Origin: Herbaspirillum sp. AP02
GTDB taxonomy: Bacteria; Pseudomonadota; Gammaproteobacteria; Burkholderiales; Burkholderiaceae_D
Length of the DNA: 64,000 bases
Direction: 5' to 3'
Assembly (NCBI RefSeq): GCF_015767275.1
Contig: NZ_JADWMY010000005.1
Location: 124,001 to 188,000, forward strand
The position numbers and the translations under genes are program-made. Position 1 is the stretch's first letter, and the number at the start of each line of letters is the position of its first letter. Below, in pieces: positions 6,890-15,081 of this stretch. The notes under the pieces are model-generated. The model made no database searches. It was not told where the DNA came from and worked only from the letters and a program-made list of their open reading frames with translations.

Positions 6890-9874
6890 TTACTGGCAGG
6901 CCTCGCACTCTTCGAAGCCGGCATCGCCCGGACGCATGGTGCAGACCGGACCGTCGGCTTCGATGGAAGCACCAGGGTTCGGCATCACATAGGCTGCGGA
7001 AGCAGACGCAGCCGAGGCGATGGGTGCGGCCGGAACCGCATTGCCCGAGGCCGACGCCATGTTGCCGACACCGCCATCGACTCCCACCGCATTGAGAGCA
7101 CCCGCACGGGAAGTCGACTTCTCGGTGTGGGTGGCGCCGATGGTGCGCAGGTAGTAGGTGGTCTTCAGGCCGCGCAGCCAGGCCAGCTTGTAGGTCTCGT
7201 CCAGACGCTTGCCGGAGGCACCGGCCATGTAGATGTTCAGCGACTGGGCCTGGTCGATCCACTTCTGGCGACGCGAGGCGGCTTCCACCAGCCAGGACGG
7301 ATCCACTTCGAAGGCGGTGGCGTAGATGTCGCGCAGGTCTTGCGGGATGCGGTCGATCTTGGCCAGGCTACCGTCGAAATACTTGAGGTCGGCGACCATC
7401 ACTTCGTCCCACAGGCCGCGGGCCTTCAGGTCGCGCACCAGGTACTCGTTGATCTCGGTGAATTCGCCCGACAGGTTCGACTTCACGTACAGGTTCTGGT
7501 AGGTCGGCTCGATGCAGGCCGACACGCCGATGATGTTGGAGATGGTCGCCGTCGGCGCAATGGCCACGCAGTTCGAGTTGCGCATGCCGTGTTCGGCGAT
7601 GCGTGCACGCAGGGCGGCCCAGTCCAGGGTCTCGCTGGTGTCGGTTTCCAGATAGCCGCCGCGTTCTTGCGCCAGCAGCTTCAGGGAATCCTGGGGCAGG
7701 ATGCCGCGATCCCACAGCGAACCGCGGTAGGAGGCGTAACGGCCGCGCTCTTCGGCCAGTTCGGTCGACGCCATGTAGGCGTAGTAGCAGACGGCTTCCA
7801 TGGAGCGGTCGGCGAATTCGACGGCGTCCATCGAGGCGTACGGCACGCGCTTGACGTGCAGGCAGTCCTGGAAGCCCATGATGCCCATGCCGACCGGACG
7901 GTGACGCAGGTTGGAGTCACGGGCCTTCTTGACGGCGTAGTAGTTGATGTCGATGACGTTGTCCAGCATGCGCATGGCGGTGCGGACGGTCTTTTGCAGC
8001 TTGGCATGGTCCAGCTCGCCATTGACCAGGTGCGCCGGCAGGTTCACCGAGCCCAGGTTGCACACTGCGATTTCGCTTTCGTTGGTGTTCAGGGTGATCT
8101 CGGTGCACAGGTTGGAGCTGTGGACCACGCCCACGTGTTGCTGGGGCGAACGGATGTTGCAGGGATCCTTGAAGGTGATCCACGGGTGGCCGGTCTCGAA
8201 GAGCATCGACAGCATCTTGCGCCACAGGTCGTTGGCTTGCACCTTCTTGAACAGCTTCAGCTCGCCGCGGGCCGCCTTGGCTTCGTAGCCGGTGTAGGCC
8301 TCTTCGAAGGCACGGCCGAACTTGTCGTGCAGGTCCGGGGTGTCGGAGGGCGAGAACAGGGTCCACTCACCCTTTTCCATCACGCGCTTCATGAACAGGT
8401 CGGGAATCCAGTTCGCGGTGTTCATGTCATGGGTACGGCGGCGATCATCGCCGGTGTTCTTGCGCAGTTCGAGGAATTCCTCGATGTCCATGTGCCAGGT
8501 TTCCAGGTAGGCGCAGACCGCGCCCTTGCGCTTGCCGCCCTGGTTGACTGCCACGGCGGTGTCGTTGACCACTTTCAGGAACGGGACCACGCCTTGCGAC
8601 TTGCCGTTGGTGCCCTTGATGTGGGCGCCCAGGGCGCGCACCGGGGTCCAGTCATTGCCCAGGCCGCCGGCGAACTTGGCCAGCAGGGCGTTTTCCTTGA
8701 TGGCTTCGTAGATGCCGTCGAGGTCGTCGGCCACGGTCGTCAGGTAGCACGAGGACAGCTGCGAGCGCAGGGTCCCCGAGTTGAACAGGGTCGGGGTCGA
8801 GCTCATGAAGTCGAAGGACGACAGCAGGTCGTAGAACTCGATGGCGCGGGCTTCGCGGTCGATCTCGTTCAAGGCCAGGCCCATCGCCACGCGCATGTAG
8901 AAAGCCTGCGGCATTTCGATGCGGGTGCCGCTGATGTGCAGGAAGTAGCGGTCGTACAGGGTCTGCAGGCCGATGTAGCCGAACTGCAGGTCGCGCTCGG
9001 GCTTGATGGCGGCCGCCAGCTTGGCCAGGTCGAACTGGGCCAGCTTGGTGTCGAGCAGCTCGGCGTCGATACCCTTTTTGACGTATTGCGGGAAGTATTC
9101 CAGATACTCGGCCGGCGCATCAGCCTGGGCCACTTCCTTGCCGAAGACTTCCTTGCGGATGGTGTGCATCAGCAGACGCGAAGTCACCTGGCTGTAGGCA
9201 GGGTCCTTTTCCATCAGCGCGCGGGCAGCCAGGATGGCGGACTTGTACAGCTCTTCGACGGGCACACCGTCGTACAGGTTCTTGACGGTCTCGGCCAGGA
9301 TGGCATCAGCATCGACATGACCGTCCAGGCCGACGCAGGCGGCGTCGATCAGGGCGCGCACTTCGGCGATGTCCAGCGGGCGGCTCTGGCCGTCTTCGGT
9401 CACGTGCAGTTGCGGTGCGGCCACTTCGGTCTTGGTGGCGGCACCCTGCTGGGCGCGCTCTTCCATGCGCTTGGCACGGTACAGCACGTAGGCGCGGGCC
9501 ACATCATGCTCGCCCGAGCGCATCAGGGCCAGCTCGACCTGGTCCTGGATGTCTTCGATATGGAAAGTGCCGCCGGTGGGCTGGCGACGCACCAGCGCCG
9601 ACACCACGTTGGCAGTCAGTTGCTCGACCATCTCGCGCACGCGCGCCGAGGCCGCGCCCTGGCCACCGTTGACGGCCAGGAAGGCCTTGGTCACGGCGAT
9701 GGAAATCTTGGAGGGCTCGAAACCGACCACGGCGCCGTTGCGGCGGATGATGCGGTATTCGCTCAGGCCAGCGGTCTGGGACACGATGGTCTGGCTTTCA
9801 GCGGAACCTTCCAGCTCGGCGGAGACGCCAAACGGAGCAGGCGATTTGACGGAAATTTCTTGGGTTGAGCGCAC
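6890..9874 (-). CDS. nrdA: Ribonucleoside-diphosphate reductase class Ia, alpha subunit (R1)
   Basis: 994 residues from GTG 9874, which has a perfect AGGAGG 4 bases upstream. The N-terminus has an ATP-cone (about 40-130, beginning YRIIRRNGAVVGFEPSKI) for allosteric activity control. The catalytic barrel shows the redox Cys in SQLSSCYLTT, the Asn-Cys-Glu triad in NLCTEITLN followed by AVCNLGSVNLP, and the substrate-binding PTATISNIIG. The last residues EECEACQ hold the CxxC pair that is re-reduced by thioredoxin or glutaredoxin. Between barrel and tail lies an Ala/Ser-rich linker (about 925-965). It heads the nrdA-nrdB unit; an NrdR-type control region lies about 320-360 bp upstream. Confidence 0.97.
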   Translation of the reverse strand: MRSTQEISVKSPAPFGVSAELEGSAESQTIVSQTAGLSEYRIIRRNGAVVGFEPSKISIAVTKAFLAVNGGQGAASARVREMVEQLTANVVSALVRRQPTGGTFHIEDIQDQVELALMRSGEHDVARAYVLYRAKRMEERAQQGAATKTEVAAPQLHVTEDGQSRPLDIAEVRALIDAACVGLDGHVDADAILAETVKNLYDGVPVEELYKSAILAARALMEKDPAYSQVTSRLLMHTIRKEVFGKEVAQADAPAEYLEYFPQYVKKGIDAELLDTKLAQFDLAKLAAAIKPERDLQFGYIGLQTLYDRYFLHISGTRIEMPQAFYMRVAMGLALNEIDREARAIEFYDLLSSFDFMSSTPTLFNSGTLRSQLSSCYLTTVADDLDGIYEAIKENALLAKFAGGLGNDWTPVRALGAHIKGTNGKSQGVVPFLKVVNDTAVAVNQGGKRKGAVCAYLETWHMDIEEFLELRKNTGDDRRRTHDMNTANWIPDLFMKRVMEKGEWTLFSPSDTPDLHDKFGRAFEEAYTGYEAKAARGELKLFKKVQANDLWRKMLSMLFETGHPWITFKDPCNIRSPQQHVGVVHSSNLCTEITLNTNESEIAVCNLGSVNLPAHLVNGELDHAKLQKTVRTAMRMLDNVIDINYYAVKKARDSNLRHRPVGMGIMGFQDCLHVKRVPYASMDAVEFADRSMEAVCYYAYMASTELAEERGRYASYRGSLWDRGILPQDSLKLLAQERGGYLETDTSETLDWAALRARIAEHGMRNSNCVAIAPTATISNIIGVSACIEPTYQNLYVKSNLSGEFTEINEYLVRDLKARGLWDEVMVADLKYFDGSLAKIDRIPQDLRDIYATAFEVDPSWLVEAASRRQKWIDQAQSLNIYMAGASGKRLDETYKLAWLRGLKTTYYLRTIGATHTEKSTSRAGALNAVGVDGGVGNMASASGNAVPAAPIASAASASAAYVMPNPGASIEADGPVCTMRPGDAGFEECEACQ

Positions 9875-10191
9875 TTAGCCTCCTGGATACATGGAGCAGA
9901 CGAACGGGGTGATCGCCTGCGTTGCTCATAACTAAACTAATCTAATCAATCCCGACCTGCGGGGGATTGGAGAACGACAGAAGCGCCGCACAATGACTAT
10001 CCCTTGCGGAGATATTCATGCTGAGGCAAGAACTGCTTGAACCTGATGAGTGGAACGTCGGAATAAAAGAAGGATGAACCGCGGGCGTTGTCGTACTTGG
10101 TTACTGCCTCACGGGTCTTTCACCTTCTGAAGCACTGCCGAAACGGGTCGTCTGTGGATGAAGACCCTTGTACAAAAATAAGTTCACCAGA

Positions 10192-10237
10192 ACACTACAT
10201 CTAGTATCAAAACATCGATTGAGACTAATTCTAGTGG
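10192..10237 (-). promoter_or_regulatory. Two NrdR-like boxes upstream of nrdA
   Basis: ACACTACATCTAGTAT (10192-10207) matches the NrdR-box consensus acaCwAtATaTwgtgt at 13 of 16 positions. A second copy, AGACTAATTCTAGTGG (10222-10237), matches 11 of 16. Both contain the inverted repeat ACTA-N4-TAGT, and their centres are exactly 30 bp apart, close to three helical turns, as expected for paired NrdR boxes. Confidence 0.72.
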
Positions 10238-10256
10238 CGCCACTTTGATGATGCAA
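10228..10256 (-). promoter_or_regulatory. Predicted sigma-70 promoter of nrdA
   Basis: On the minus strand TTGCAT (10251-10256) and TAGAAT (10228-10233) are separated by 17 bp. The -10 element lies inside the upstream NrdR-like box, which is the layout expected for NrdR repression. The ampD stop codon is only 10 bp further upstream. Confidence 0.5.
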
Positions 10257-10265
10257 CCGCTATTT

Positions 10266-10907
10266 CTAGAATTTTTCGTCCGTGAAAGCTTGACTTTTGT
10301 GTAGCCCAAGAGGGAAGCGCAATTGCGCCCCGTTAATGATTTTCACCATTTCCTCCCGATAGCGGTCCCAGTCGAAACAGGGACCGGGATCGGTCTTGCG
10401 CACCGGCGCGATGTGTTCGTGACCGACTACGGCGGTGAGGCCATAGCGTGCCACCAGGGCCTGGGACAGGCGAACCAGCGCCGAATACTGGGCTTCAGCG
10501 AAGGGCTCGACGTCGGTCCCTTCCAGTTCGATGCCGATGGAAAAATCGTTGCAGCGCTCGCGGCCGTCGAATACCGACACCCCGGCGTGCCAGGCCCGCC
10601 GGTGCGCCGGGACGAACTGCACGACCTCGCCATCGCGGCGGATCAGGAAATGGGCCGAGACCCGTAGCGGTCGCAACTGCTCGAAATAGGGATGGGCATC
10701 GAAGTCGAGGCGGTTGCAGAACAGGTCTGCTATATAGGGACCGCCGAACTGGCCGGGCGGCAGGCTGATGTTATGAATTACCAGCAGGTCCGTCACCGCT
10801 CCCGCCGGGCGCTCATCGCAGTTGGGCGAGGGCTCGCGGCGGGCCGGCTGGTACCAGCCCTCGTCGTCGATGTCCCCGGCACCAGCCTCGATGATGGGCG
10901 CGCTCAT
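10266..10907 (-). CDS. ampD: 1,6-anhydro-N-acetylmuramyl-L-alanine amidase AmpD
   Basis: 213 residues, near the family length of about 190. AmpD is a cytosolic zinc amidase that removes the peptide from anhydro-muropeptides during cell-wall recycling, and so lowers the inducing signal for AmpC-type beta-lactamases. The amidase_2 fold shows the zinc His in LVIHNISLPPG (about residue 46), the second His in GHEHIAP and the zinc Asp in KTDPGPCFDW. There is no signal peptide, which favours AmpD over the periplasmic AmiD. It is the last gene of a minus-strand run with the PP0621-like and CcsA-like genes, 3 bp after the former. Confidence 0.93.
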   Translation of the reverse strand: MSAPIIEAGAGDIDDEGWYQPARREPSPNCDERPAGAVTDLLVIHNISLPPGQFGGPYIADLFCNRLDFDAHPYFEQLRPLRVSAHFLIRRDGEVVQFVPAHRRAWHAGVSVFDGRERCNDFSIGIELEGTDVEPFAEAQYSALVRLSQALVARYGLTAVVGHEHIAPVRKTDPGPCFDWDRYREEMVKIINGAQLRFPLGLHKSQAFTDEKF

Positions 10908-10910
10908 GAT

Positions 10911-11201
10911 TCAGAAGGAGGCCAGGCGGCGGTGCTCTTCCGAGCAGTAATAGGCACCGGAGGCATGCACCACCGCTTCGGAGGCGGGGAAGTGGATGCC
11001 GCAATGGGCGCACTGGACCATGGTCTCGACATTGCTGTCGGTACGACGCCGGAAACGCGAGGGCTTGGGACGGGGCATACCGGGTTCTGCAGCCGCCTCC
11101 CCCTCAGCGGCCGCGTCATTGCCGGCCAGCATGGATTTCTTGGCGCGCTGGAACCACACCACCACGGCCAGCAACACGACCAGCCAGATCAGATATTTCA
11201 T
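10911..11201 (-). CDS. PP0621-like small membrane protein with C-terminal zinc knuckle
   Basis: 96 residues. An N-terminal membrane helix (YLIWLVVLLAVVVWFQ, about 3-18) is followed by a charged linker and a C-terminal Cys cluster, CAHCGIHFP near residues 64-72 and a further Cys in GAYYCSEEH, which looks like a TRASH/zinc-knuckle site. This matches the PP0621 family of conserved hypothetical proteins. The start codon overlaps the stop of the CcsA-like gene by 4 bp (ATGA), and ampD follows 3 bp later, so the three genes form one operon. No function is known; membrane-anchored metal sensing or redox work is only a guess. Confidence 0.8.
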   Translation of the reverse strand: MKYLIWLVVLLAVVVWFQRAKKSMLAGNDAAAEGEAAAEPGMPRPKPSRFRRRTDSNVETMVQCAHCGIHFPASEAVVHASGAYYCSEEHRRLASF

Positions 11202-12010
11202 GTCAGTACCCGATGCAGCACGACTTCAAGCACGAACCGGCTGCCCACATAAGCCAATAAAAGAATGGCGAACCCGGCCAGCGTGAAGCTGAGCGCGGTC
11301 CGCCCCCGCCATCCCTGCCAGCGTCGGCCGGCCAGGAGCAGGCCGAACAGCAGCCAGGACAGCATCGTGAAGACCGTCTTGTGGTCCCAGCGGAAGGGTG
11401 TCCCGAACAACTGCTCGGAAAAGACGACGCCCGACAGTACAGTCAGCGTCAGTAACGCAAAACCGAAGGCAATCAGGCGGAACAGCAATTTTTCCATCGT
11501 CAACAGCGCCGGCAGCCGGTCCAGTGCCAGGCCGAACCAGCTGGCCTGGGCCGTCGGACCGGGGCGGGTATGCAGACGCGACTCCTGCAACACCATCAGC
11601 ACCGCATGGAAGGCAGCAATGGTCAGGGTACTGTAGGCCAGGATGGAGATGGCGATATGCGCCAGGAACCAGTCCGACTTGCCCGTCAACGCCACCAGGT
11701 TGCCGGGAAAGACGCTGGGCAGGATCACCGACAGTGCCGCCACGGGCAGCACCAGGACCCGCATGCTGTCGAGCGAGAAATTGCGATTTTCCAGCCAGTA
11801 GGCGGCCACCGAAATCCACAGCGTGGACGAGAGCATGACCGCAAAACCCACCCGCACGGCGTCGGGCGCGAACATATCCGACAGCAGGGCTCCCCCATGC
11901 AGCATCCAGCCGACCACGATGCCCAGCGAAATCGGCATGCGCCGTTGCGAGGGCATGAAGGCGCATGCCAGATAGAGCAGCGCAGCCAGGATGAAAAAAT
12001 AAGTTTGCAT
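11198..12010 (-). CDS. CcsA/YpjD-type cytochrome c assembly-like membrane protein
   Basis: 270 residues with about eight hydrophobic segments. The family (cytochrome C assembly protein, CcsA/HemX/YpjD) is recognised from the overall pattern and from the conserved SDWFLAHIAISILAYSTLTIAAFHA stretch (split by me at about residues 111-135), where a membrane His-rich helix lies. True CcsA holds a WWD haem-handling motif, which I do not see here, so this is the shorter YpjD type of uncertain function. YpjD-type genes are commonly next to ffh; here a three-gene ABC operon intervenes. The gene is the first of an operon with the PP0621-like protein and ampD. Confidence 0.82.
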   Translation of the reverse strand: MQTYFFILAALLYLACAFMPSQRRMPISLGIVVGWMLHGGALLSDMFAPDAVRVGFAVMLSSTLWISVAAYWLENRNFSLDSMRVLVLPVAALSVILPSVFPGNLVALTGKSDWFLAHIAISILAYSTLTIAAFHAVLMVLQESRLHTRPGPTAQASWFGLALDRLPALLTMEKLLFRLIAFGFALLTLTVLSGVVFSEQLFGTPFRWDHKTVFTMLSWLLFGLLLAGRRWQGWRGRTALSFTLAGFAILLLAYVGSRFVLEVVLHRVLT

Positions 12011-12139
12011 CGCCCAAGTTTACACTATCTCGGCCAACGGCCCGGTTGCGCACGGTCAGACCAACTGCACAGACGCACCTGCAAATGCGACACGGCAGGA
12101 CTGGCCTGCCGTGTCCGGACCACCTACCGCGACCATCGA

Positions 12140-12949
12140 TCAGTCGACCGCAGCAGCCTTCATCTCTGCATTGTGATGACGTTGCTGCTCTTCCATCACC
12201 AACTGACCCAGCTCCCGCTTCAAGGCATTGAATTCGGGGTCGGCCGGATCGCGCAGGCGCGGCAGATTCACCAGCATGTCACGCTTGACGGTACCGGGGC
12301 GGTAGGTCATGACGACGATACGGTCAGCCAGGTAGATCGCTTCCTCGATGCTGTGGGTCACGAAGACGATGGTCTTCCTGAACTCGTCCCAGATGCGCAG
12401 CAATTCGTCCTGCAGGTTGCGACGGGTCAGGGCATCCAGGGCGCCAAAGGGCTCATCCATGAGCATGATGGGCGAATCCAGCGCCAGCACCCGGGCGATC
12501 GCCACCCGCTGGCGCATCCCGCCCGACAGGTCCTTGGGAAAACGGGTGCGGAAGTCGATCAGGCCCAGCTTGTCCAGCAACTGGGTCACGCGCTGGACGA
12601 TCTCGGCCTTGGGCGTTCCCTTGATTTCCAGGCCGAAGGCGACGTTCTGCTCCACCGTCATCCAGGGGAAGAGCGCATATTCCTGAAATACCATGCCGCG
12701 ATCCGGTCCCGGTTCGCTCACCACCTTGCCATCGGTGAGGATTTCCCCGGTGGAAGGCAGTGCGAAGCCGGCGATGGCATTCAGCAACGTGGACTTGCCG
12801 CAGCCGGACGGCCCCAGCAGGCAGACGAACTGGCCGTCGGGGATGTCCAGGTTGATGTCCTTCAAGGCGACCACCTCGCGGTCATCGGCCTTGAAGACCT
12901 TGTGTACGCCCTGCACGCGGATGCGGGGCGAAGAATTGGCTTGGTTCAT
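12140..12949 (-). CDS. Taurine/sulfonate/nitrate-type ABC transporter, ATP-binding subunit
   Basis: 269 residues, typical for TauB/SsuB. The ATPase signatures are GPSGCGKST (Walker A, about 46-54), QEYALFPW (Q-loop), LSGGMRQRVAIAR (ABC signature), LMDEPFGALDA (Walker B and D-loop) and VTHSIEEA (H-loop). The PFGALD and HSIEEA forms are characteristic of the NitT/TauT subclass. It energises the permease encoded 1 bp upstream. A 3' tail rich in Gln/His/Glu is ordinary for the subclass. The substrate is not predictable: no sulfonate oxygenase, nitrate reductase or thiamine-precursor gene is adjacent. Confidence 0.92.
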   Translation of the reverse strand: MNQANSSPRIRVQGVHKVFKADDREVVALKDINLDIPDGQFVCLLGPSGCGKSTLLNAIAGFALPSTGEILTDGKVVSEPGPDRGMVFQEYALFPWMTVEQNVAFGLEIKGTPKAEIVQRVTQLLDKLGLIDFRTRFPKDLSGGMRQRVAIARVLALDSPIMLMDEPFGALDALTRRNLQDELLRIWDEFRKTIVFVTHSIEEAIYLADRIVVMTYRPGTVKRDMLVNLPRLRDPADPEFNALKRELGQLVMEEQQRHHNAEMKAAAVD

Positions 12950-12950
12950 G

Positions 12951-13772
12951 TCAGTTCTCCAGCCCGCGATGCCAGCGCAGCATGTAATTGTTGAGGCGGC
13001 TCATGCCCAGGTCGATGGCCAGGCCCAGAAGGCCGATGGTGATCATGCCGGCGATGATCTTGTCGGACCAGAAATACTCGCGCGCCTCCATGATGCGGAA
13101 ACCCAGGCCATTGCTGACCGCGATCATCTCGGCCACGATCACCACGATGAAAGCCGTGCCGATGCCGATGCGCACGCCCGAGAGGATGTAAGGCACCGAC
13201 GCCGGCAGCATTACCCGCAAGAACAACGTGGACTGGCTGGCGCCCAGGTTGCGCGCCGCACGCAGGTAGATGCTGTCGACCTGGCGCACCCCGGCGATGG
13301 TGTTCATCAGCACCGGGAAGAAAGCGCCCAGCGAGATCAGGAACAGTGCCGGGGGATTGCCCAGCCCGAACCACAGGATGGCCAGCGGGATATAGGCAAT
13401 CGGCGGAATCGGGCGGATCACCTGGACGGTCAGGTTCATCAGGCCATAGATACGCTGGCTCGATCCCATCAGCAGGCCCAGCGGCAAGGCCAGGCCGGCA
13501 CCGATCAGGAAACCCGCCACCACGCGGTAGAGACTGCCGATGGCGTCCATCACCAGTTCCCCCGAGAACACCCAGGCCAGCCAGCTGCCGGCCTCGGGGT
13601 CATAGGGCTTCAACGGCGAGGCGTATTCGCCCCACTTCTTGAGCACCGCCCAGGGCGAGGGCAGGATCTGCGGATTGATCCAGCCAGCGCGGGAGGCGCC
13701 TTCCCACAGCGCGATCACCACCAGCGGCACCAGCAGCCCCTGGAGGAAGCTGCCATTCTTGTTCTTTGCCAT
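12951..13772 (-). CDS. Taurine/sulfonate/nitrate-type ABC transporter, permease
   Basis: 273 residues with about six membrane segments and the BPD_transp_1 domain. The EAA-loop motif that docks the ATPase is seen as RAARNLGASQSTLFLRVMLPASVPYI (about residues 175-200, given as landmarks RAARNLGAS and LPASVPYI). Length and the FGLGNPPALFLI stretch match SsuC/TauC. The gene lies 15 bp after the binding-protein gene and 1 bp before the ATPase gene, all on the minus strand, so they form a single three-gene operon. Confidence 0.92.
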   Translation of the reverse strand: MAKNKNGSFLQGLLVPLVVIALWEGASRAGWINPQILPSPWAVLKKWGEYASPLKPYDPEAGSWLAWVFSGELVMDAIGSLYRVVAGFLIGAGLALPLGLLMGSSQRIYGLMNLTVQVIRPIPPIAYIPLAILWFGLGNPPALFLISLGAFFPVLMNTIAGVRQVDSIYLRAARNLGASQSTLFLRVMLPASVPYILSGVRIGIGTAFIVVIVAEMIAVSNGLGFRIMEAREYFWSDKIIAGMITIGLLGLAIDLGMSRLNNYMLRWHRGLEN

Positions 13773-13787
13773 GCAGGATTCCCCTTC

Positions 13788-14747
13788 TTACTTGAGGTTC
13801 ATGCTCTTCTTGGCCTGCTCCAGCAGATCGGTCTTCACCCAATCCTTGGCCACGGGCGGCTTGGCCATCTTGCCGGTGCCGTACTTGGCCATGGTGTCGG
13901 TGGTGACCTGCACGTGCTCGACGGTAATGTCGTAGGCGTAGGGCGAATTGCCGATGGCGTCGTAGAAGTCTTCCTTGCTGATCTGGTTCTTGAAGATCAC
14001 TTCACGCACGTACTTCTCGGCCACTTCCGGCTTGTCGATGAAGGTCTTGGTCGCTTCCAGGAAGCAGCGCATGAACTTCTCGGCCAGCGGGCGCTTCTCG
14101 GTGTAGAACTTCTCGGTCATCACCATGGTGCGGTAGGGTTCGCCGATCGGGGTGTCATAGGGCTTCATCACTTCCACGCCAAACCCCTTGTTGATGGCCT
14201 GCGAGGATTGCGGCTCGCTCTGCATCATGGCGTCGATGTTCTTGCCCAGAAGCGCCTGGTTGAGGTCGGCGAAGGCCAGGTAGACGATGGTCACGTCCTT
14301 GGGAGTCAGGCCGTTCTGGCCCAGTTCGGCGTCCAGCAGTACTTCGTGGATGCCGCCCCGGGTCACGCCGACCTTCTTGCCCTTCAGGTCCTTGACCGAC
14401 TTGATGTTCGAATCCTTGCCGGCCACCAGGCGTGCGCCCCCCTTGGCGAAGCCGGCCACCACGTAGATCGGTGCGCCGTTGGCGCGACCCGAGATGGCAG
14501 CCTCCGAGGCAGTGGTACCCACGTCCAGCTCGCCGGCCAGGATACCCTGCATCACGTCGGGGCCCTTGGCGAAGACCTTTTCATCGACCTTGATGCCGCA
14601 TTTGGGCGCAATCTCCTTGATGTAGGACACCGCACCATAATGGGCGAACTTCAGGTTGCCCAGGCGGATCACGTCGTCTGCGGCATGGCTGGCGGTCGCG
14701 AAGCCGGCGCTTGCCAGCAGGGCCAGGGCGATCAATTTCTTGTGCAT
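13788..14747 (-). CDS. Taurine/sulfonate/nitrate-type ABC transporter, periplasmic binding protein
   Basis: 319 residues. ATG 14747 is chosen because GAGGAG lies 8 bases upstream and the protein then begins with a classical signal peptide (MHKKLIALALLASAGFATASHA, cleavage about after residue 22). The mature part is the NMT1/SsuA-like fold: VIRLGNLKFAHYGAVSYIKE at the start and a two-lobe body with LAGELDVGTTASEAA, where the ligand cleft of this class lies. Upstream, on the same side, two inverted repeats may be operators: GTATC-N6-GATAC at 14767-14782 and TGTATACA at 14889-14896. It is the first gene of the transporter operon. Confidence 0.9.
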   Translation of the reverse strand: MHKKLIALALLASAGFATASHAADDVIRLGNLKFAHYGAVSYIKEIAPKCGIKVDEKVFAKGPDVMQGILAGELDVGTTASEAAISGRANGAPIYVVAGFAKGGARLVAGKDSNIKSVKDLKGKKVGVTRGGIHEVLLDAELGQNGLTPKDVTIVYLAFADLNQALLGKNIDAMMQSEPQSSQAINKGFGVEVMKPYDTPIGEPYRTMVMTEKFYTEKRPLAEKFMRCFLEATKTFIDKPEVAEKYVREVIFKNQISKEDFYDAIGNSPYAYDITVEHVQVTTDTMAKYGTGKMAKPPVAKDWVKTDLLEQAKKSMNLK

Positions 14748-15081
14748 TTCCACTCTCCTCTTGTGTGTATCGTTATTGATACGGCAGGCCGGCGGCGGCA
14801 GTGCAGGGCCGGCTGTCTCGATGGCGTTGGCCGCCGCTGCGTGGCGGCTGGCCTTGATTATTATTTGTGCTCGGAAATTCAGCGCCCATGTATACACAAA
14901 GAGCGCGGGCTGTACAAGCTGTTAATTTTACGTAGCGGCCCCATCTGGCCCTGCAGGCGGGCTTGCAGACGCGGGCGCGGTAGGGCTCTTCGGTTAAAAT
15001 GCAGGATTGCCCGTCGCCTGCGGCGCCACCTTGCCGCTCAAGTCCTGGCCCGCGGCCATCCACTCATTTGCAGATATCACC
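14748..15081. other. Divergent intergenic region between the ABC operon and ffh
   Basis: 334 bp. It holds a possible promoter and operators for the ABC operon (14767-14917) and the ffh leader; TAAAAT at 14995-15000 may be the ffh -10 element. The rest is GC-rich with no gene seen. Confidence 0.55.
14889..14917 (-). promoter_or_regulatory. Possible promoter with TGTATACA palindrome for the ABC operon
   Basis: On the minus strand TTGTAC (14912-14917) and TATACA (14889-14894) are 17 bp apart. The -10 element lies within the 8-bp palindrome TGTATACA (14889-14896), a core often bound by GntR-type regulators. The -35 match is poor. Confidence 0.35.

Larger units (their letters stand above)
9875..10265. 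other. nrdA upstream region and long leader
   Basis: 391 bp without a gene. The upstream end carries the promoter and two NrdR-like boxes. From the predicted start point near 10221 to the nrdA GTG the leader would be about 345 nt. It contains a possible long-range stem on the minus strand (GGGTCTT near 10165 with AAGACCC near 10118) and a hairpin at about 9948-9969. No B12-box or other known riboswitch core was recognised. Confidence 0.6.

Noticed and set aside
6836-9868. A 1010-codon open frame on the plus strand over nrdA
   Set aside because: It is the exact antisense of nrdA, created by GC-rich codon bias; its product is Val/Gly/His-rich with no domain, and nrdA is beyond doubt.
9875-10265. 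Cobalamin riboswitch before nrdA
   Set aside because: Considered because class Ia reductase genes can be under B12 control, but no B12-box core was found on the relevant strand.
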